Assembly: GCF_023657445.1 (NCBI RefSeq)
Contig: NZ_JAGTWY010000001.1
Coordinates: forward strand, 1,054,001 to 1,118,000
Source of the DNA: Marinobacter sediminum
GTDB lineage: Bacteria; Pseudomonadota; Gammaproteobacteria; Pseudomonadales; Oleiphilaceae
DNA length: 64,000 nucleotides
Direction of reading: 5' to 3'
Position 1 is the stretch's first letter; each line of letters opens with the position of its first letter. Position numbers and translations under genes: made by a program. Under the pieces are notes generated by a model. That model searched no databases. It was not told the origin of the DNA and saw only the letters and a program-made list of their open reading frames with translations. Positions 27,189 through 36,209 of this stretch are shown here, piece after piece.

Positions 27189-27674
27189 TCACGCTTCGAT
27201 GGTGATTTTTGGCAGGCGCGGTTTATGAAGTGACACCTTCTCGGTTGGCGCGATGACCTTTGCCTCGCCACCAACGACCTGTCGGTTATTCTGGTTACGC
27301 ACATCGCATTGGACCACGACCCGGTTCCTGGGCTCCTTTCGCAAAACGGTAAGCGTCACAGTAAGTGTGTCATCCAGTTTTACCGGGCGTTTGAAACTGA
27401 GGTTTTGCTCCAGATAAATTGTGCCAGGCCCCGGCATAACGGTTGCCAGTGCTGCCGAGATCAGCGAACCGCTCCACATTCCGTGCGCAATACGCTCCTT
27501 GAACATGGACCTGGCGGCAAATTCGGAATCCAGGTGCACCGGATTTACGTCGCCTGACACCGCAGCGAAAAGGACGAGCTCGTCTTCTGAAAGTGTGCGC
27601 GTGAAGGTTGCAGTGTCACCCTCATTCAGCTCGTCATAGGTAATATTTTCAAGAGTATCAAGGGTGTCGCTCAT
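27189..27674 (-). CDS. MaoC-like hotdog-fold protein ((R)-enoyl-CoA hydratase-like)
   Basis: 161 residues from the ATG at 27674; an ATG 11 codons upstream has no better ribosome site. The hydratase-2 motif is present as FAAVSGDVNPVHLD, with the catalytic Asp and His, followed by HGMWSG. This resembles PhaJ-like R-specific enoyl-CoA hydratases and MaoC dehydratases. It would hydrate trans-2-enoyl-CoA, linking beta-oxidation to other lipid or polyhydroxyalkanoate pathways. It is divergent from fadD, with a shared 186-bp promoter region, consistent with joint control by fatty acids. Confidence 0.85.
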   Translation of the reverse strand: MSDTLDTLENITYDELNEGDTATFTRTLSEDELVLFAAVSGDVNPVHLDSEFAARSMFKERIAHGMWSGSLISAALATVMPGPGTIYLEQNLSFKRPVKLDDTLTVTLTVLRKEPRNRVVVQCDVRNQNNRQVVGGEAKVIAPTEKVSLHKPRLPKITIEA

Positions 27675-27860
27675 AATGTGTTCCGCACCTTTGTCATTTG
27701 AATACAAGTGTTCTGGCTGGTGCCCCGAAAACTACCTCATCGTTAACAAAACTGCTATTCTCTCCCGACTTTTTTGAGGCTGATACTTTTGTAGGGTTGA
27801 TTTTTGATCGGCTTTGCACTGGTGAATCAATAAAATCAAAACGCCAAACAGGAGATGGTG

Positions 27861-29537
27861 ATGGATTTTGAGCAGTTCTATCAGGATAAATACCCCGCCG
27901 GCGTGCCGCGCGAGGTCGACCTGAACAAGTACAAGAGCATGGTGGATGTGTTCGAGCAGGCCGTAAAGAAGTATGCGGACCGCCCGGCCTTCAGTGCTGT
28001 TGGCGCAACTCTCACTTACCGTGACCTGGACACTCAGAGTCGCAACTTTGCGGCATGGCTGCAAAACAAGACCGATCTCAAGCCTGGAGACCGGATTGCG
28101 GTGCAGATGCCAAACATCAGCCAGTATCCTGTTGTCGTGTTCGGTGCCATGCGCGCGGGCCTGATTGTGGTGAACACCAACCCGCTGTATACAACGCGTG
28201 AAATGGAACACCAGTTCAACGATTCTGGTGCCAAGGCACTGGTCGTTTTGGCCAATATGGCGGAGAACGCTGAAAAGGTTCTGCCCCAAACCGGCATTGA
28301 GCACGTGATCGTGACGGAAATCGCGGACATGCATTCGCCTATCAAGCGGACTCTGATGAATGCAATGGTCAAGCACGTCAAGAAAATGGTGCCTCCTTTT
28401 AACATCCCGCAGGCACACAAGTTGCCGGCTGTGCTCAGCGCCGGTGCCCGTGAAAAATTTACACCGGTTGATTGCAAGCAGGATGATATCGCTGTTCTCC
28501 AGTACACCGGTGGCACAACAGGCGTTGCCAAAGGCGCTATGCTGACCCATGGCAACCTGGTGGCAAACCTGCTCCAGGTTCGTCCAATGATGGAAGATAC
28601 TGTGCAGGACGGTAAGGAAGTGGTGATTGCGCCACTGCCGCTGTATCACATCTATTCCTTTACCCTGAACTGCGGGATCATGCTGGAAGCCGGAGCGCAC
28701 AACGTTCTGATTCCAAATCCACGTGACATTGCGGGTTTTGTGAAGGAGCTGAAAAACCACAAATTCACGGCCTTCCTGGGCTTGAACACACTGTTCGTTG
28801 CGCTGTGCAATAACGAAGAATTTCAGGACCTGGATTTCACAAGTCTGAAACTGACGTCTTCCGGCGGCATGGCGCTGACCAGCGACACCGCCAAAATGTG
28901 GCAGCGAGTAACCGGCTGTGAGGTTGCCGAAGGTTTCGGCATGACAGAGACCTCACCGGTTGTCACCTTCAACCCACAGAGCGCCATACAGTTGGGCACT
29001 ATTGGTCTGCCAATACCGTCAACCCAGGTGAAGACCATTGACGACGAAGGTAATGAAACACCCCTGGGTGAGCCGGGCGAGCTCTGCGTTAAGGGGCCCC
29101 AGGTGATGCGCGGCTACTGGCAGCGTCCTGAAGATACCCGGAAGTCCTTTACTGACGATGGCTTCTTGAAAACCGGTGATATTGCATTGATTCAGGAAGA
29201 CGGGTTTATCCGCATTGTCGACCGGAAAAAAGACATGATCATTGTGTCCGGCTTCAATGTATTCCCGAATGAAATCGAGGACGTGGTAAGCGGTCACCCG
29301 AAGGTTGTTGAGTGTGCCGCGGTCGGTATTTCGGATGCCAAGAGTGGTGAAGCAGTCAAGGTTTACCTGGTCCCCACGGCTGAGGGTGTTTCTGAAAACG
29401 AACTGAAGGAATTCTGTCGGGAACGCCTGACCGCCTACAAGGTTCCGAAACACTTCGAATTCCGTGAGGAGTTGCCCAAGACCAATGTGGGCAAGATTCT
29501 GCGTCGTGAACTGCGTGATGAAGCCAACAACAAGTAA
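27861..29537 (+). CDS. fadD: long-chain fatty acid-CoA ligase
   Basis: 558 residues from ATG 27861, chosen because AGGAG sits six bases before it; the ATG at 27855 touches that ribosome site. It has the adenylate-forming P-loop YTGGTTGVAKGAM, GFGMTETSP, the TGD motif and the fatty-acyl signature DGFLKTGDIA... with a C-terminal GKILRRELRD. It activates fatty acids to acyl-CoA with ATP. Strong identity in style to gammaproteobacterial FadD. A bidirectional terminator follows 55 bp after the stop. Confidence 0.94.
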   Translation: MDFEQFYQDKYPAGVPREVDLNKYKSMVDVFEQAVKKYADRPAFSAVGATLTYRDLDTQSRNFAAWLQNKTDLKPGDRIAVQMPNISQYPVVVFGAMRAGLIVVNTNPLYTTREMEHQFNDSGAKALVVLANMAENAEKVLPQTGIEHVIVTEIADMHSPIKRTLMNAMVKHVKKMVPPFNIPQAHKLPAVLSAGAREKFTPVDCKQDDIAVLQYTGGTTGVAKGAMLTHGNLVANLLQVRPMMEDTVQDGKEVVIAPLPLYHIYSFTLNCGIMLEAGAHNVLIPNPRDIAGFVKELKNHKFTAFLGLNTLFVALCNNEEFQDLDFTSLKLTSSGGMALTSDTAKMWQRVTGCEVAEGFGMTETSPVVTFNPQSAIQLGTIGLPIPSTQVKTIDDEGNETPLGEPGELCVKGPQVMRGYWQRPEDTRKSFTDDGFLKTGDIALIQEDGFIRIVDRKKDMIIVSGFNVFPNEIEDVVSGHPKVVECAAVGISDAKSGEAVKVYLVPTAEGVSENELKEFCRERLTAYKVPKHFEFREELPKTNVGKILRRELRDEANNK

Positions 29538-29591
29538 ATCTGGGCGGGCAGCCTGGCTTGCCCGCTTCCGGTGATTGAGCTCGTTGGTATG

Positions 29592-29616
29592 AAAACCCCG
29601 CCCAGGCGGGGTTTTT
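29592..29616. terminator. fadD terminator
   Basis: ACCCCGC-CCAG-GCGGGGT with flanking A and T runs: a strong rho-independent terminator for fadD that also has the symmetry to work in the opposite direction. Confidence 0.88.
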
Positions 29617-29698
29617 GCGTTTTTAAGCGGAGCTCTTTCCCGATAGACTGTCGCCATTCCCAATGATTGACACTGAATGAGAGCAGTTCCGCATTTCG

Positions 29699-32600
29699 AT
29701 GACACACACCAGCACTGACACCTCGAACCTCAAGCCCGATGGGAAAACCTCTGTCAAGGCCATGATGGAGCAGCTGGATGCGTGCAACCAGCAGGAAGCG
29801 GCGCGGATCGTAAAAACCGTGGCCCGTAATAAAGGCAATCCGGGGCCAAAAGATCTGGAGAAAATGTCGAAGTGGCTGGAGCGGGGGCTGGAAAAGGTAA
29901 AACAGCGCCAGGGCCTTCATAAGCCTGCAACATTCCCGGAGAGCCTGCCTGTATCGGAGCGGGTAGACGATATCCGGGAGGCAATCGAGAATCATCAGGT
30001 CGTCATCATCGCCGGTGAAACCGGCTCCGGCAAGACAACGCAGATTCCCAAGATCTGTATGAACAGTGGTCGTGGTATTCGCGGCCTGATCGGCCATACC
30101 CAGCCGCGCCGGATTGCGGCCCGCAGTGTGGCGGCCCGAATCGCCGAGGAGTTGGGCGAGCAGACGGGCCAGCAAATTGGTTACCAGGTGCGCTTCACGG
30201 ACAATACGTCGGAACAGTCCCGGGTCAAAGTGATGACGGACGGGATATTGTTGGCTGAAGTCCAGCATGACCGGTTTCTCGATCGTTACGATACACTGAT
30301 CATCGATGAGGCCCACGAACGCAGTCTTAATATCGATTTTCTGCTGGGCTACCTGAGACAGCTGCTTCCCAAGCGTCCCGATCTCAAAGTCATTATCACT
30401 TCCGCCACCATTGAGGTGGACCGGTTCAGTGAGTTTTTCGACCAGGCGCCGGTTATTGAGGTCAGCGGGCGCACATACCCGGTAGATATTCGTTATCGAC
30501 CCCTGGCCGGCGATGAAGATGATCGTGACCAGGGCTGGACGGATGGGGTACTTGGTGCGCTGGATGAAATTGAACATCACGAGCGCTCGGAGAAACAGCC
30601 TCCTGGCGACGTGCTGGTCTTTCTGCCAGGGGAACGGGAAATCCGTAGCCTCAGCAAAGTACTACGGCATGTGGATCTCAAGCACACCGAGGTTTTGCCG
30701 CTGTATTCACGCCTTAGCAACCAGGAGCAGAACCGGGTTTTCCAGTCTCATCGTGGGCGGAGGATTGTCCTGTCCACCAACGTGGCGGAGACATCTCTGA
30801 CGGTTCCTGGTATTCGTTATGTGATCGACACGGGCGTTGCTCGTATCAGCCGTTACAGTGTGCGGTCCAAAATCCAGCGCCTGCCCATTGAGCCCATTTC
30901 CCAGGCCAGTGCCAATCAGCGGGCTGGGCGATGCGGGCGGGTTGCCCCGGGTATCTGCTTTCGACTCTATGACGAGACTGATTTCATCAATCGTCCGGAA
31001 TACACTGATCCGGAGGTTCTGCGCACGAACCTCGCGTCCGTTATTCTGCAAATGGCCACCTCCGGTCTTGGTGAAATACGCAACTTTCCGTTTCTGGAGT
31101 CTCCCGATAGCCGCCAGGTGAACGACGGGTACAAGCTCCTTGAAGAACTCAGTGCGGTCGATGGCAAGCGGCGTGTGACCAAACTGGGGCGGACCATGGC
31201 CAGGCTGCCACTGGATCCGCGTCTTGCGCGCATGCTCGTGACAGCGGCCGCTCACGGCAGTCTGCATGAAACGCTCATCATTATAGCCGGGCTGAGTGTT
31301 CAGGACCCCAGAGAGCGACCCCAGGACAAACAGCAGGCTGCCGACCAGGCCCATGCGCCGTTTAATGACAAGGAATCGGACTTTTTAACACTGCTGAACA
31401 TCTGGAACTTCTACGAGGAACAGCGTCAGGAGTTGTCTCAGAACCAGATGAAGAAGGTTTGCCAGAAAAGTTTCCTGAGTTGGATGCGCATGCGTGAGTG
31501 GCGAGATATTCACCGCCAGCTCACTCTGATCTGCCGTGAACAGAAGTTGGCATTTAACAAGGATGCTGCCAGTTATGAAGCCTTGCATAAGGCGATTCTT
31601 GCTGGCCTTCTTGGCCAGGTGGCCGTCAAGGTCGAGAAGAAGGAATATCTGGCCACCCGCAACCGCAAGGTCATGATTTTCCCGGGCTCAAAAGTCTCGA
31701 AGAGCGGCCCCAAATGGATTGTGGCGACGGAGATTGTCGAAACCAGCCGGGTGTTCGCCCGTATGGTTGCAGCCATTCAGCCAGAATGGATCGAACCTCT
31801 CGCCGGGCACGTGGTCAAGCATCATTATTTTGAACCGCACTGGGAACAGAAGAGAGCCCAGGTGATGGGCTACGAAAAGGTCACTCTGTATGGCCTTGAT
31901 GTTGTGCCCAGAAGGCGTATTGCCTATAGCAAGGTAGATCCGGCCGAATGCCGAAACCTCTTTATAAGACGGGCGCTGGTGGAAGGTGACTATCATTCGA
32001 AAGCGCCATTTATCGCCCGCAACCGGGAGATGCTCGATACCGTCGAAAACCTGGAAAAGAAAACCCGGCGCCGGGATTTGTTGGTGGATGATGAAGTCCT
32101 GGTGGCGTTTTACGATAAGCGGTTACCGACGGACATTGTAAGTGGTCGCCACTTTGAGGCCTGGTGGAAAGAGCTGTCTGCGGAAGAGCTGAAGAGCCTC
32201 GAGCTTACTGACGAAGATATCCTGCAGCGCCCGGTGGACGCGCAGGCTGCGGAGCTTTACCCGGATTACCTGGAATGGGAGGGGGTACGTTACCCGCTCA
32301 GCTACGAGTTTGAACCCACCAGTGAACGGGATGGCGTAACACTTCAGGTGCCGCTTATGGCGCTTAAGCAGATTCCTTCCAGGCGGCTGGAATGGCTGGT
32401 GCCCGGATTGCTGAGGGAAAAGTGCGTAGCGTTGGTCAAAGGCCTGCCCAAATCTTTGCGAAGGAATTTCGTTCCCGTACCTGATTTTGTCGACGCAGCC
32501 CTTGCCAATATGCAGCCTTCCAACGAGCCATTGGCGCTTCAGCTGGGAGACCAGCTCCGGCGTATGACCGGTGTGCAGATTGACCCTCAGGCCTGGCCTG

Positions 32601-33625
32601 AATCTGAATTGCCCAGGCACCTGCGCATGAATCTCCGTGTATTGGGAGACGGCGGAAAGGTGATGGCAGAAGGAAGGGAAACCAACGAACTTCAGGGCCA
32701 GCTTGAAGGGAAGGCCGAGGAGGCTCTGGCCAATGCCACCAGTGAAACTTCTGAAAATCAACCGTCCGGCGAGTATGCCGAATGGCAGTTTGGCGATTTG
32801 CCAGAGCAGGTTCAGACTGAAAAGGGCGGCATGCAGGTCACGGTGTACCCTGCGCTGGAAGACCTGGGTAAGAGCGTTCGTCAGATTCGGTGCCTGGACC
32901 GGCTGACAGCTGAGGACATGACACGCAAGGCCATTGCCCGCCTGATCCTGAACCGGTTCGGAAGAACTCTCGATGATCTTGAACGCAAGTTGCCGCGGTT
33001 CAAGCAATCTGCCCTTATGTTCGCTCCGGTTGGCCAGGCAAGGGTGCTTCTGGATGATTTACTGTTGGCAACCGCTATGCAGCATTTTCTCAGCGAGCAA
33101 CTGCCCCGCAGCCAGAACGACCTGGAGGCGCTCTTTGATCGCCACCGGGGTGACTTTATTCCTGCGCTGGAAGCGGCCGATGAGCGTTTGTATCAGGCGA
33201 TGTCGGGGTATCAGAAGGTTGCAAAGCAGCTGAAAGGAAAGATCAATCTTGCCCTTGCCAACAGTATGGCGGATCTGAAATTCCAGTTGCAGAATCTGGT
33301 CTATCCCGGATTTCTCGTGCAGACACCTCCGGAATGGCTGGCAGAGTTTGGACGCTACTTTGAGGCGGCCCTTATCCGGTTAGAGAAGATGTCACGGGAA
33401 ATGGGGCGGGAACGAGAATTTCTGCACACCATTGAGCCCTTGTGGTCCCGTTATGCCAGCAAGCGGGACGAGCAGCAACGTCAGGGGGTGCGGGATCCGG
33501 AATTGACTGTGTACCGCTGGATGCTGGAGGAGTTCCGTGTCTCCTTCTTCGCACAGCAACTGGGCACAGTAGTGACGGTTTCCGTTAAACGCCTGGACAA
33601 ACAGTGGGAACTGACCCGGGTCTAG
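29699..33625 (+). CDS. hrpA: ATP-dependent RNA helicase HrpA
   Basis: 1308 residues, full length for HrpA. The DEAH helicase core has Walker A GETGSGKT (106-113), IIDEAHERSLN (~200), SAT motif III, NVAETSLTVPG (motif V) and QRAGRCGR (motif VI). The HA2/OB and long C-terminal DUF3418 regions follow. It unwinds RNA, including mRNA on stalled ribosomes, in the cytoplasm. It stands alone between the fadD terminator and the FabH-like gene. Confidence 0.95.
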   Translation: MTHTSTDTSNLKPDGKTSVKAMMEQLDACNQQEAARIVKTVARNKGNPGPKDLEKMSKWLERGLEKVKQRQGLHKPATFPESLPVSERVDDIREAIENHQVVIIAGETGSGKTTQIPKICMNSGRGIRGLIGHTQPRRIAARSVAARIAEELGEQTGQQIGYQVRFTDNTSEQSRVKVMTDGILLAEVQHDRFLDRYDTLIIDEAHERSLNIDFLLGYLRQLLPKRPDLKVIITSATIEVDRFSEFFDQAPVIEVSGRTYPVDIRYRPLAGDEDDRDQGWTDGVLGALDEIEHHERSEKQPPGDVLVFLPGEREIRSLSKVLRHVDLKHTEVLPLYSRLSNQEQNRVFQSHRGRRIVLSTNVAETSLTVPGIRYVIDTGVARISRYSVRSKIQRLPIEPISQASANQRAGRCGRVAPGICFRLYDETDFINRPEYTDPEVLRTNLASVILQMATSGLGEIRNFPFLESPDSRQVNDGYKLLEELSAVDGKRRVTKLGRTMARLPLDPRLARMLVTAAAHGSLHETLIIIAGLSVQDPRERPQDKQQAADQAHAPFNDKESDFLTLLNIWNFYEEQRQELSQNQMKKVCQKSFLSWMRMREWRDIHRQLTLICREQKLAFNKDAASYEALHKAILAGLLGQVAVKVEKKEYLATRNRKVMIFPGSKVSKSGPKWIVATEIVETSRVFARMVAAIQPEWIEPLAGHVVKHHYFEPHWEQKRAQVMGYEKVTLYGLDVVPRRRIAYSKVDPAECRNLFIRRALVEGDYHSKAPFIARNREMLDTVENLEKKTRRRDLLVDDEVLVAFYDKRLPTDIVSGRHFEAWWKELSAEELKSLELTDEDILQRPVDAQAAELYPDYLEWEGVRYPLSYEFEPTSERDGVTLQVPLMALKQIPSRRLEWLVPGLLREKCVALVKGLPKSLRRNFVPVPDFVDAALANMQPSNEPLALQLGDQLRRMTGVQIDPQAWPESELPRHLRMNLRVLGDGGKVMAEGRETNELQGQLEGKAEEALANATSETSENQPSGEYAEWQFGDLPEQVQTEKGGMQVTVYPALEDLGKSVRQIRCLDRLTAEDMTRKAIARLILNRFGRTLDDLERKLPRFKQSALMFAPVGQARVLLDDLLLATAMQHFLSEQLPRSQNDLEALFDRHRGDFIPALEAADERLYQAMSGYQKVAKQLKGKINLALANSMADLKFQLQNLVYPGFLVQTPPEWLAEFGRYFEAALIRLEKMSREMGREREFLHTIEPLWSRYASKRDEQQRQGVRDPELTVYRWMLEEFRVSFFAQQLGTVVTVSVKRLDKQWELTRV

Positions 33626-33762
33626 TTCGATAGCAGGCGTGTTGCACTAATCCGGTGCCCATTGCACGGTTTGCTGGCGGGCAAAAGCCGAAGACTGTGT
33701 TAGTATTTCCGGCAGCATGAAATTCAAGTCTTCTGTTTTCATAACCATGACGTGGGGTTAGC

Positions 33763-34884
33763 GTGATTAAAGCCGTCATTAGCGGAACCGGCCTGTACAC
33801 ACCGCCGGCAACCATCGATAACGACGAGCTGGTTGAGGCATATAACCAGTACGTTGAGCTTTTCAACTCCGAGCATGCGGACGACATTGCTCGGGGCGAT
33901 GTGGCGCCGTTGCAGCCATCTTCTTCGGCCTTTATTGAGAAGGCATCGGGCATCAAGCGTCGGCATGTTATCAACAAGGACGGCATTCTCGATCCGAAAC
34001 GGATGATCCCCTTCATTCCGGACCGAGGTAATGACGAGCCCTCTGTGCAGTGCGAGATGGCGTTGGTGGCTTGTAAAGAAGCGCTGGAACAGGCTGGCAA
34101 GACCGCTGATGATGTGGACGCCGTAATTGTTGCTTGCTCAAATCTGCAGCGGGCCTACCCGGCCATTTCCATCGAAGTGCAGCAGGCCCTCGGGGTTAAC
34201 GGTTTTGCCTATGATATGAACGTTGCATGCAGTTCTGCCACGTTTGGCCTTCAGGCAGCCGTGAATTCTGTCGAGAATGGAGCCGCACGATCTGTGCTGG
34301 TGGTAAGTCCCGAGATCTGCTCCGGGCACCTGAACTTCCGGGATCGAGACAGCCATTTCATCTTCGGCGATGCGTGTACGGCCATCCTGGTGGAGCGAGA
34401 GGAAGATACCAGTGCCGGGCAGGGTTTCGAAATTCTCGGCACGAGCCTGAAGACCAAGTTCTCCAATAACATCCGTAACAATTTCGGTTTTCTCAATCGA
34501 GCGGATGAGTCCGGTATTGGTAAGCCTGACAAGTTGTTCATCCAGCAGGGACGGAAAGTGTTCAAGGAGGTTTCACCACTGGTAGCCGAAACCATTCTGA
34601 ACCAGTTGGAGGGGTTGTCACTTGCCCCGGGTGACCTGCGTCGCATGTGGTTGCATCAGGCCAACCTGAACATGAATCAGCTCATTGCCCGGAAAGTGCT
34701 GGGTCGTGATGCCACGGAGGATGAGGCTCCAGTTATTCTGGATGAATACGCCAACACCAGTTCGGCAGGCTCCATCATCGCCTTCCACAAACACAAAGAG
34801 GATTTCAACGCCGGCGACCTCGGGGTAATCTGCTCCTTCGGTGCCGGCTATTCAATCGGAAGCGTGGTCGTTCGCCGCCGATGA
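33763..34884 (+). CDS. beta-ketoacyl-ACP synthase III (FabH-like)
   Basis: 373 residues from a GTG start. The thiolase-fold catalytic triad is present: Cys156 in VACSSATFG, His298 in LHQANLN and Asn331 in EYANTSSAG. It is longer than housekeeping FabH (~317) because of an N-terminal insertion near residues 25-60. This size and style fit the Pseudomonas-type FabH2 (PA3286) group, which condenses medium-chain acyl-CoA with malonyl-ACP. The substrate is inferred. No other fab genes are adjacent; a decayed thioesterase gene lies convergently downstream. Confidence 0.88.
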   Translation: MIKAVISGTGLYTPPATIDNDELVEAYNQYVELFNSEHADDIARGDVAPLQPSSSAFIEKASGIKRRHVINKDGILDPKRMIPFIPDRGNDEPSVQCEMALVACKEALEQAGKTADDVDAVIVACSNLQRAYPAISIEVQQALGVNGFAYDMNVACSSATFGLQAAVNSVENGAARSVLVVSPEICSGHLNFRDRDSHFIFGDACTAILVEREEDTSAGQGFEILGTSLKTKFSNNIRNNFGFLNRADESGIGKPDKLFIQQGRKVFKEVSPLVAETILNQLEGLSLAPGDLRRMWLHQANLNMNQLIARKVLGRDATEDEAPVILDEYANTSSAGSIIAFHKHKEDFNAGDLGVICSFGAGYSIGSVVVRRR

Positions 34885-34953
34885 TTGAGTTTCTGTTCGG
34901 CTGCCAGGGCCTCCCGAGTGCCTGGCAGCTGGGCTGATGTCCCCGTTTTTCTG

Positions 34954-35302
34954 TCAGTGTCCACAGTTTCCGCATAACCCCTCCCGCGTAATCCTCAACT
35001 TATCGGTATCCATGAGAACTGAGCCGGGTTCGAGGCTGGCATTCCCGACCAGGTCGGCGTATGTTTCAACCACCACGGTGGTCGGGTGGCTGTGCTCTTC
35101 CAGAAATGGTGCGCCGGCCTTTATAATGGCGGGCCTGGGGGCTCATTAGGGGCCATAGACCAAGAGAGGTGGCCAGACCATCCGGGCTTCCTCTAAAAAC
35201 GTGGAAATAAACCGTATTGTTGACGTGGCTGTAAGCATTTATGTCGCCCCAGCGAAGGGTCGCTGGGGACAGGCTGTTGACATGATTTCCCGGTACCGAC
35301 AT
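34954..35302 (-). pseudogene. acyl-CoA thioesterase (4HBT hotdog family), frameshifted and truncated
   Basis: Reading the minus strand gives the 4HBT active-site start LRWGDINAYSHVNNTVYF in one frame, then LEEARMVW in a second frame (about 35190-35165), TSLGLWPLMSPQA back in the first frame (~35165-35130) and AIIKAGAPFLEEHSHPTTVV...DTDKL in a third (~35130-34990). Together they rebuild most of a YbgC/FadM-like thioesterase. At least three frameshifts and loss of the C-terminal third make it non-functional. The upstream gap to the MlaA gene has no other gene. Confidence 0.8.
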
Positions 35303-35394
35303 CGGGTTCTTTCAAAACAACGGTTTGAATAATGATAAAAAAGCGCCGGTATTTTTGATGAATCGTAACGTTATTAACAACCCAAGAGCTGACG

Positions 35395-36180
35395 ATGAGA
35401 CAACTTTTTTCCCGGCGCTGGCCTTCCGCCCTGATACTGATGACGCTGTTGTCCTCCGTGCCTGTCTGTCAGGTTTCAGCACAGGCAATGCTGGAACCCG
35501 CGCCTGCGGGGGCAGCCCGTGTTGACACAAAAGATCCCTACGAAGATTGGAATCGCAAGGTTTTCCGGTTCAATGAGACTATTGATCGCTGGGTCCTTAA
35601 GCCGGTAGCCCAGACTTACCGCACCTTTATGCCGAACTTTGCCGACCGGGGGATCACCAATTTCTTCAACAACCTCCAGGAAGTCAGAAATTTCACCAAC
35701 AGTCTGTTGCAGCTGAAGGGCGAGTCGGCGGTCGTCGCGGCCGGTCGCTTTACCTACAACACGGTGTTTGGCCTTGGCGGTCTTATTGATGTGGCTACCG
35801 TCTTTGAATTGCCGGAAAGACCGGAAGATTTCGGCCAGACTCTGGGGTATTGGGGCTCGCCCTCCGGGCCTTACCTCATGCTTCCCTTTCTTGGGCCATC
35901 CAATCCCCGACATTTTGGTGGTCTAGCTACCGATGGCTTCGTCCTCCCGTCTCTTTGGAATTATGTTGAGAGTCCGGAAAACTACTACGCGCGTGCGCTT
36001 CAGATCGTGGATAAACGGGCCGATCTGATTCCGGCGGAGAGCTTTATTTCCGGAGATCGGTACATCTTTGTGCGCAATGCTTTTCTTCAGCGCCGAGAAT
36101 TCATGATTAATGATGGTAAGGTGGTGGAGGATCCGTTTGCTAGCGGCGACGATGAAGATCTGATGCTTGAGGGTTTCTGA
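35395..36180 (+). CDS. MlaA/VacJ-family protein without a clear lipobox
   Basis: 261 residues with the MlaA core DPYEDWNRKVFRFNETIDR and GLGGLIDVATVF...GYWGSPSGPYLMLPFLGPS. MlaA sits in the outer membrane and removes phospholipids from the outer leaflet. The N-terminal signal (~1-30) has its only Cys at 25 in SVPVCQV, which is not a normal lipobox, and a better type-I cleavage site at SAQA. It may be unlipidated. No other mla genes are nearby; the next gene is a patatin lipase 30 bp downstream, likely the same transcript. Confidence 0.87.
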   Translation: MRQLFSRRWPSALILMTLLSSVPVCQVSAQAMLEPAPAGAARVDTKDPYEDWNRKVFRFNETIDRWVLKPVAQTYRTFMPNFADRGITNFFNNLQEVRNFTNSLLQLKGESAVVAAGRFTYNTVFGLGGLIDVATVFELPERPEDFGQTLGYWGSPSGPYLMLPFLGPSNPRHFGGLATDGFVLPSLWNYVESPENYYARALQIVDKRADLIPAESFISGDRYIFVRNAFLQRREFMINDGKVVEDPFASGDDEDLMLEGF

Positions 36181-36209
36181 GTAGGGCGAGTGGAATTGGG
36201 AGGTCAGCG

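Noticed and set aside
29435..30580. 381-codon minus-strand open frame opposite the start of hrpA and end of fadD
   Set aside because: It crosses the fadD terminator and is antisense to the highly conserved helicase core; composition is not protein-like.
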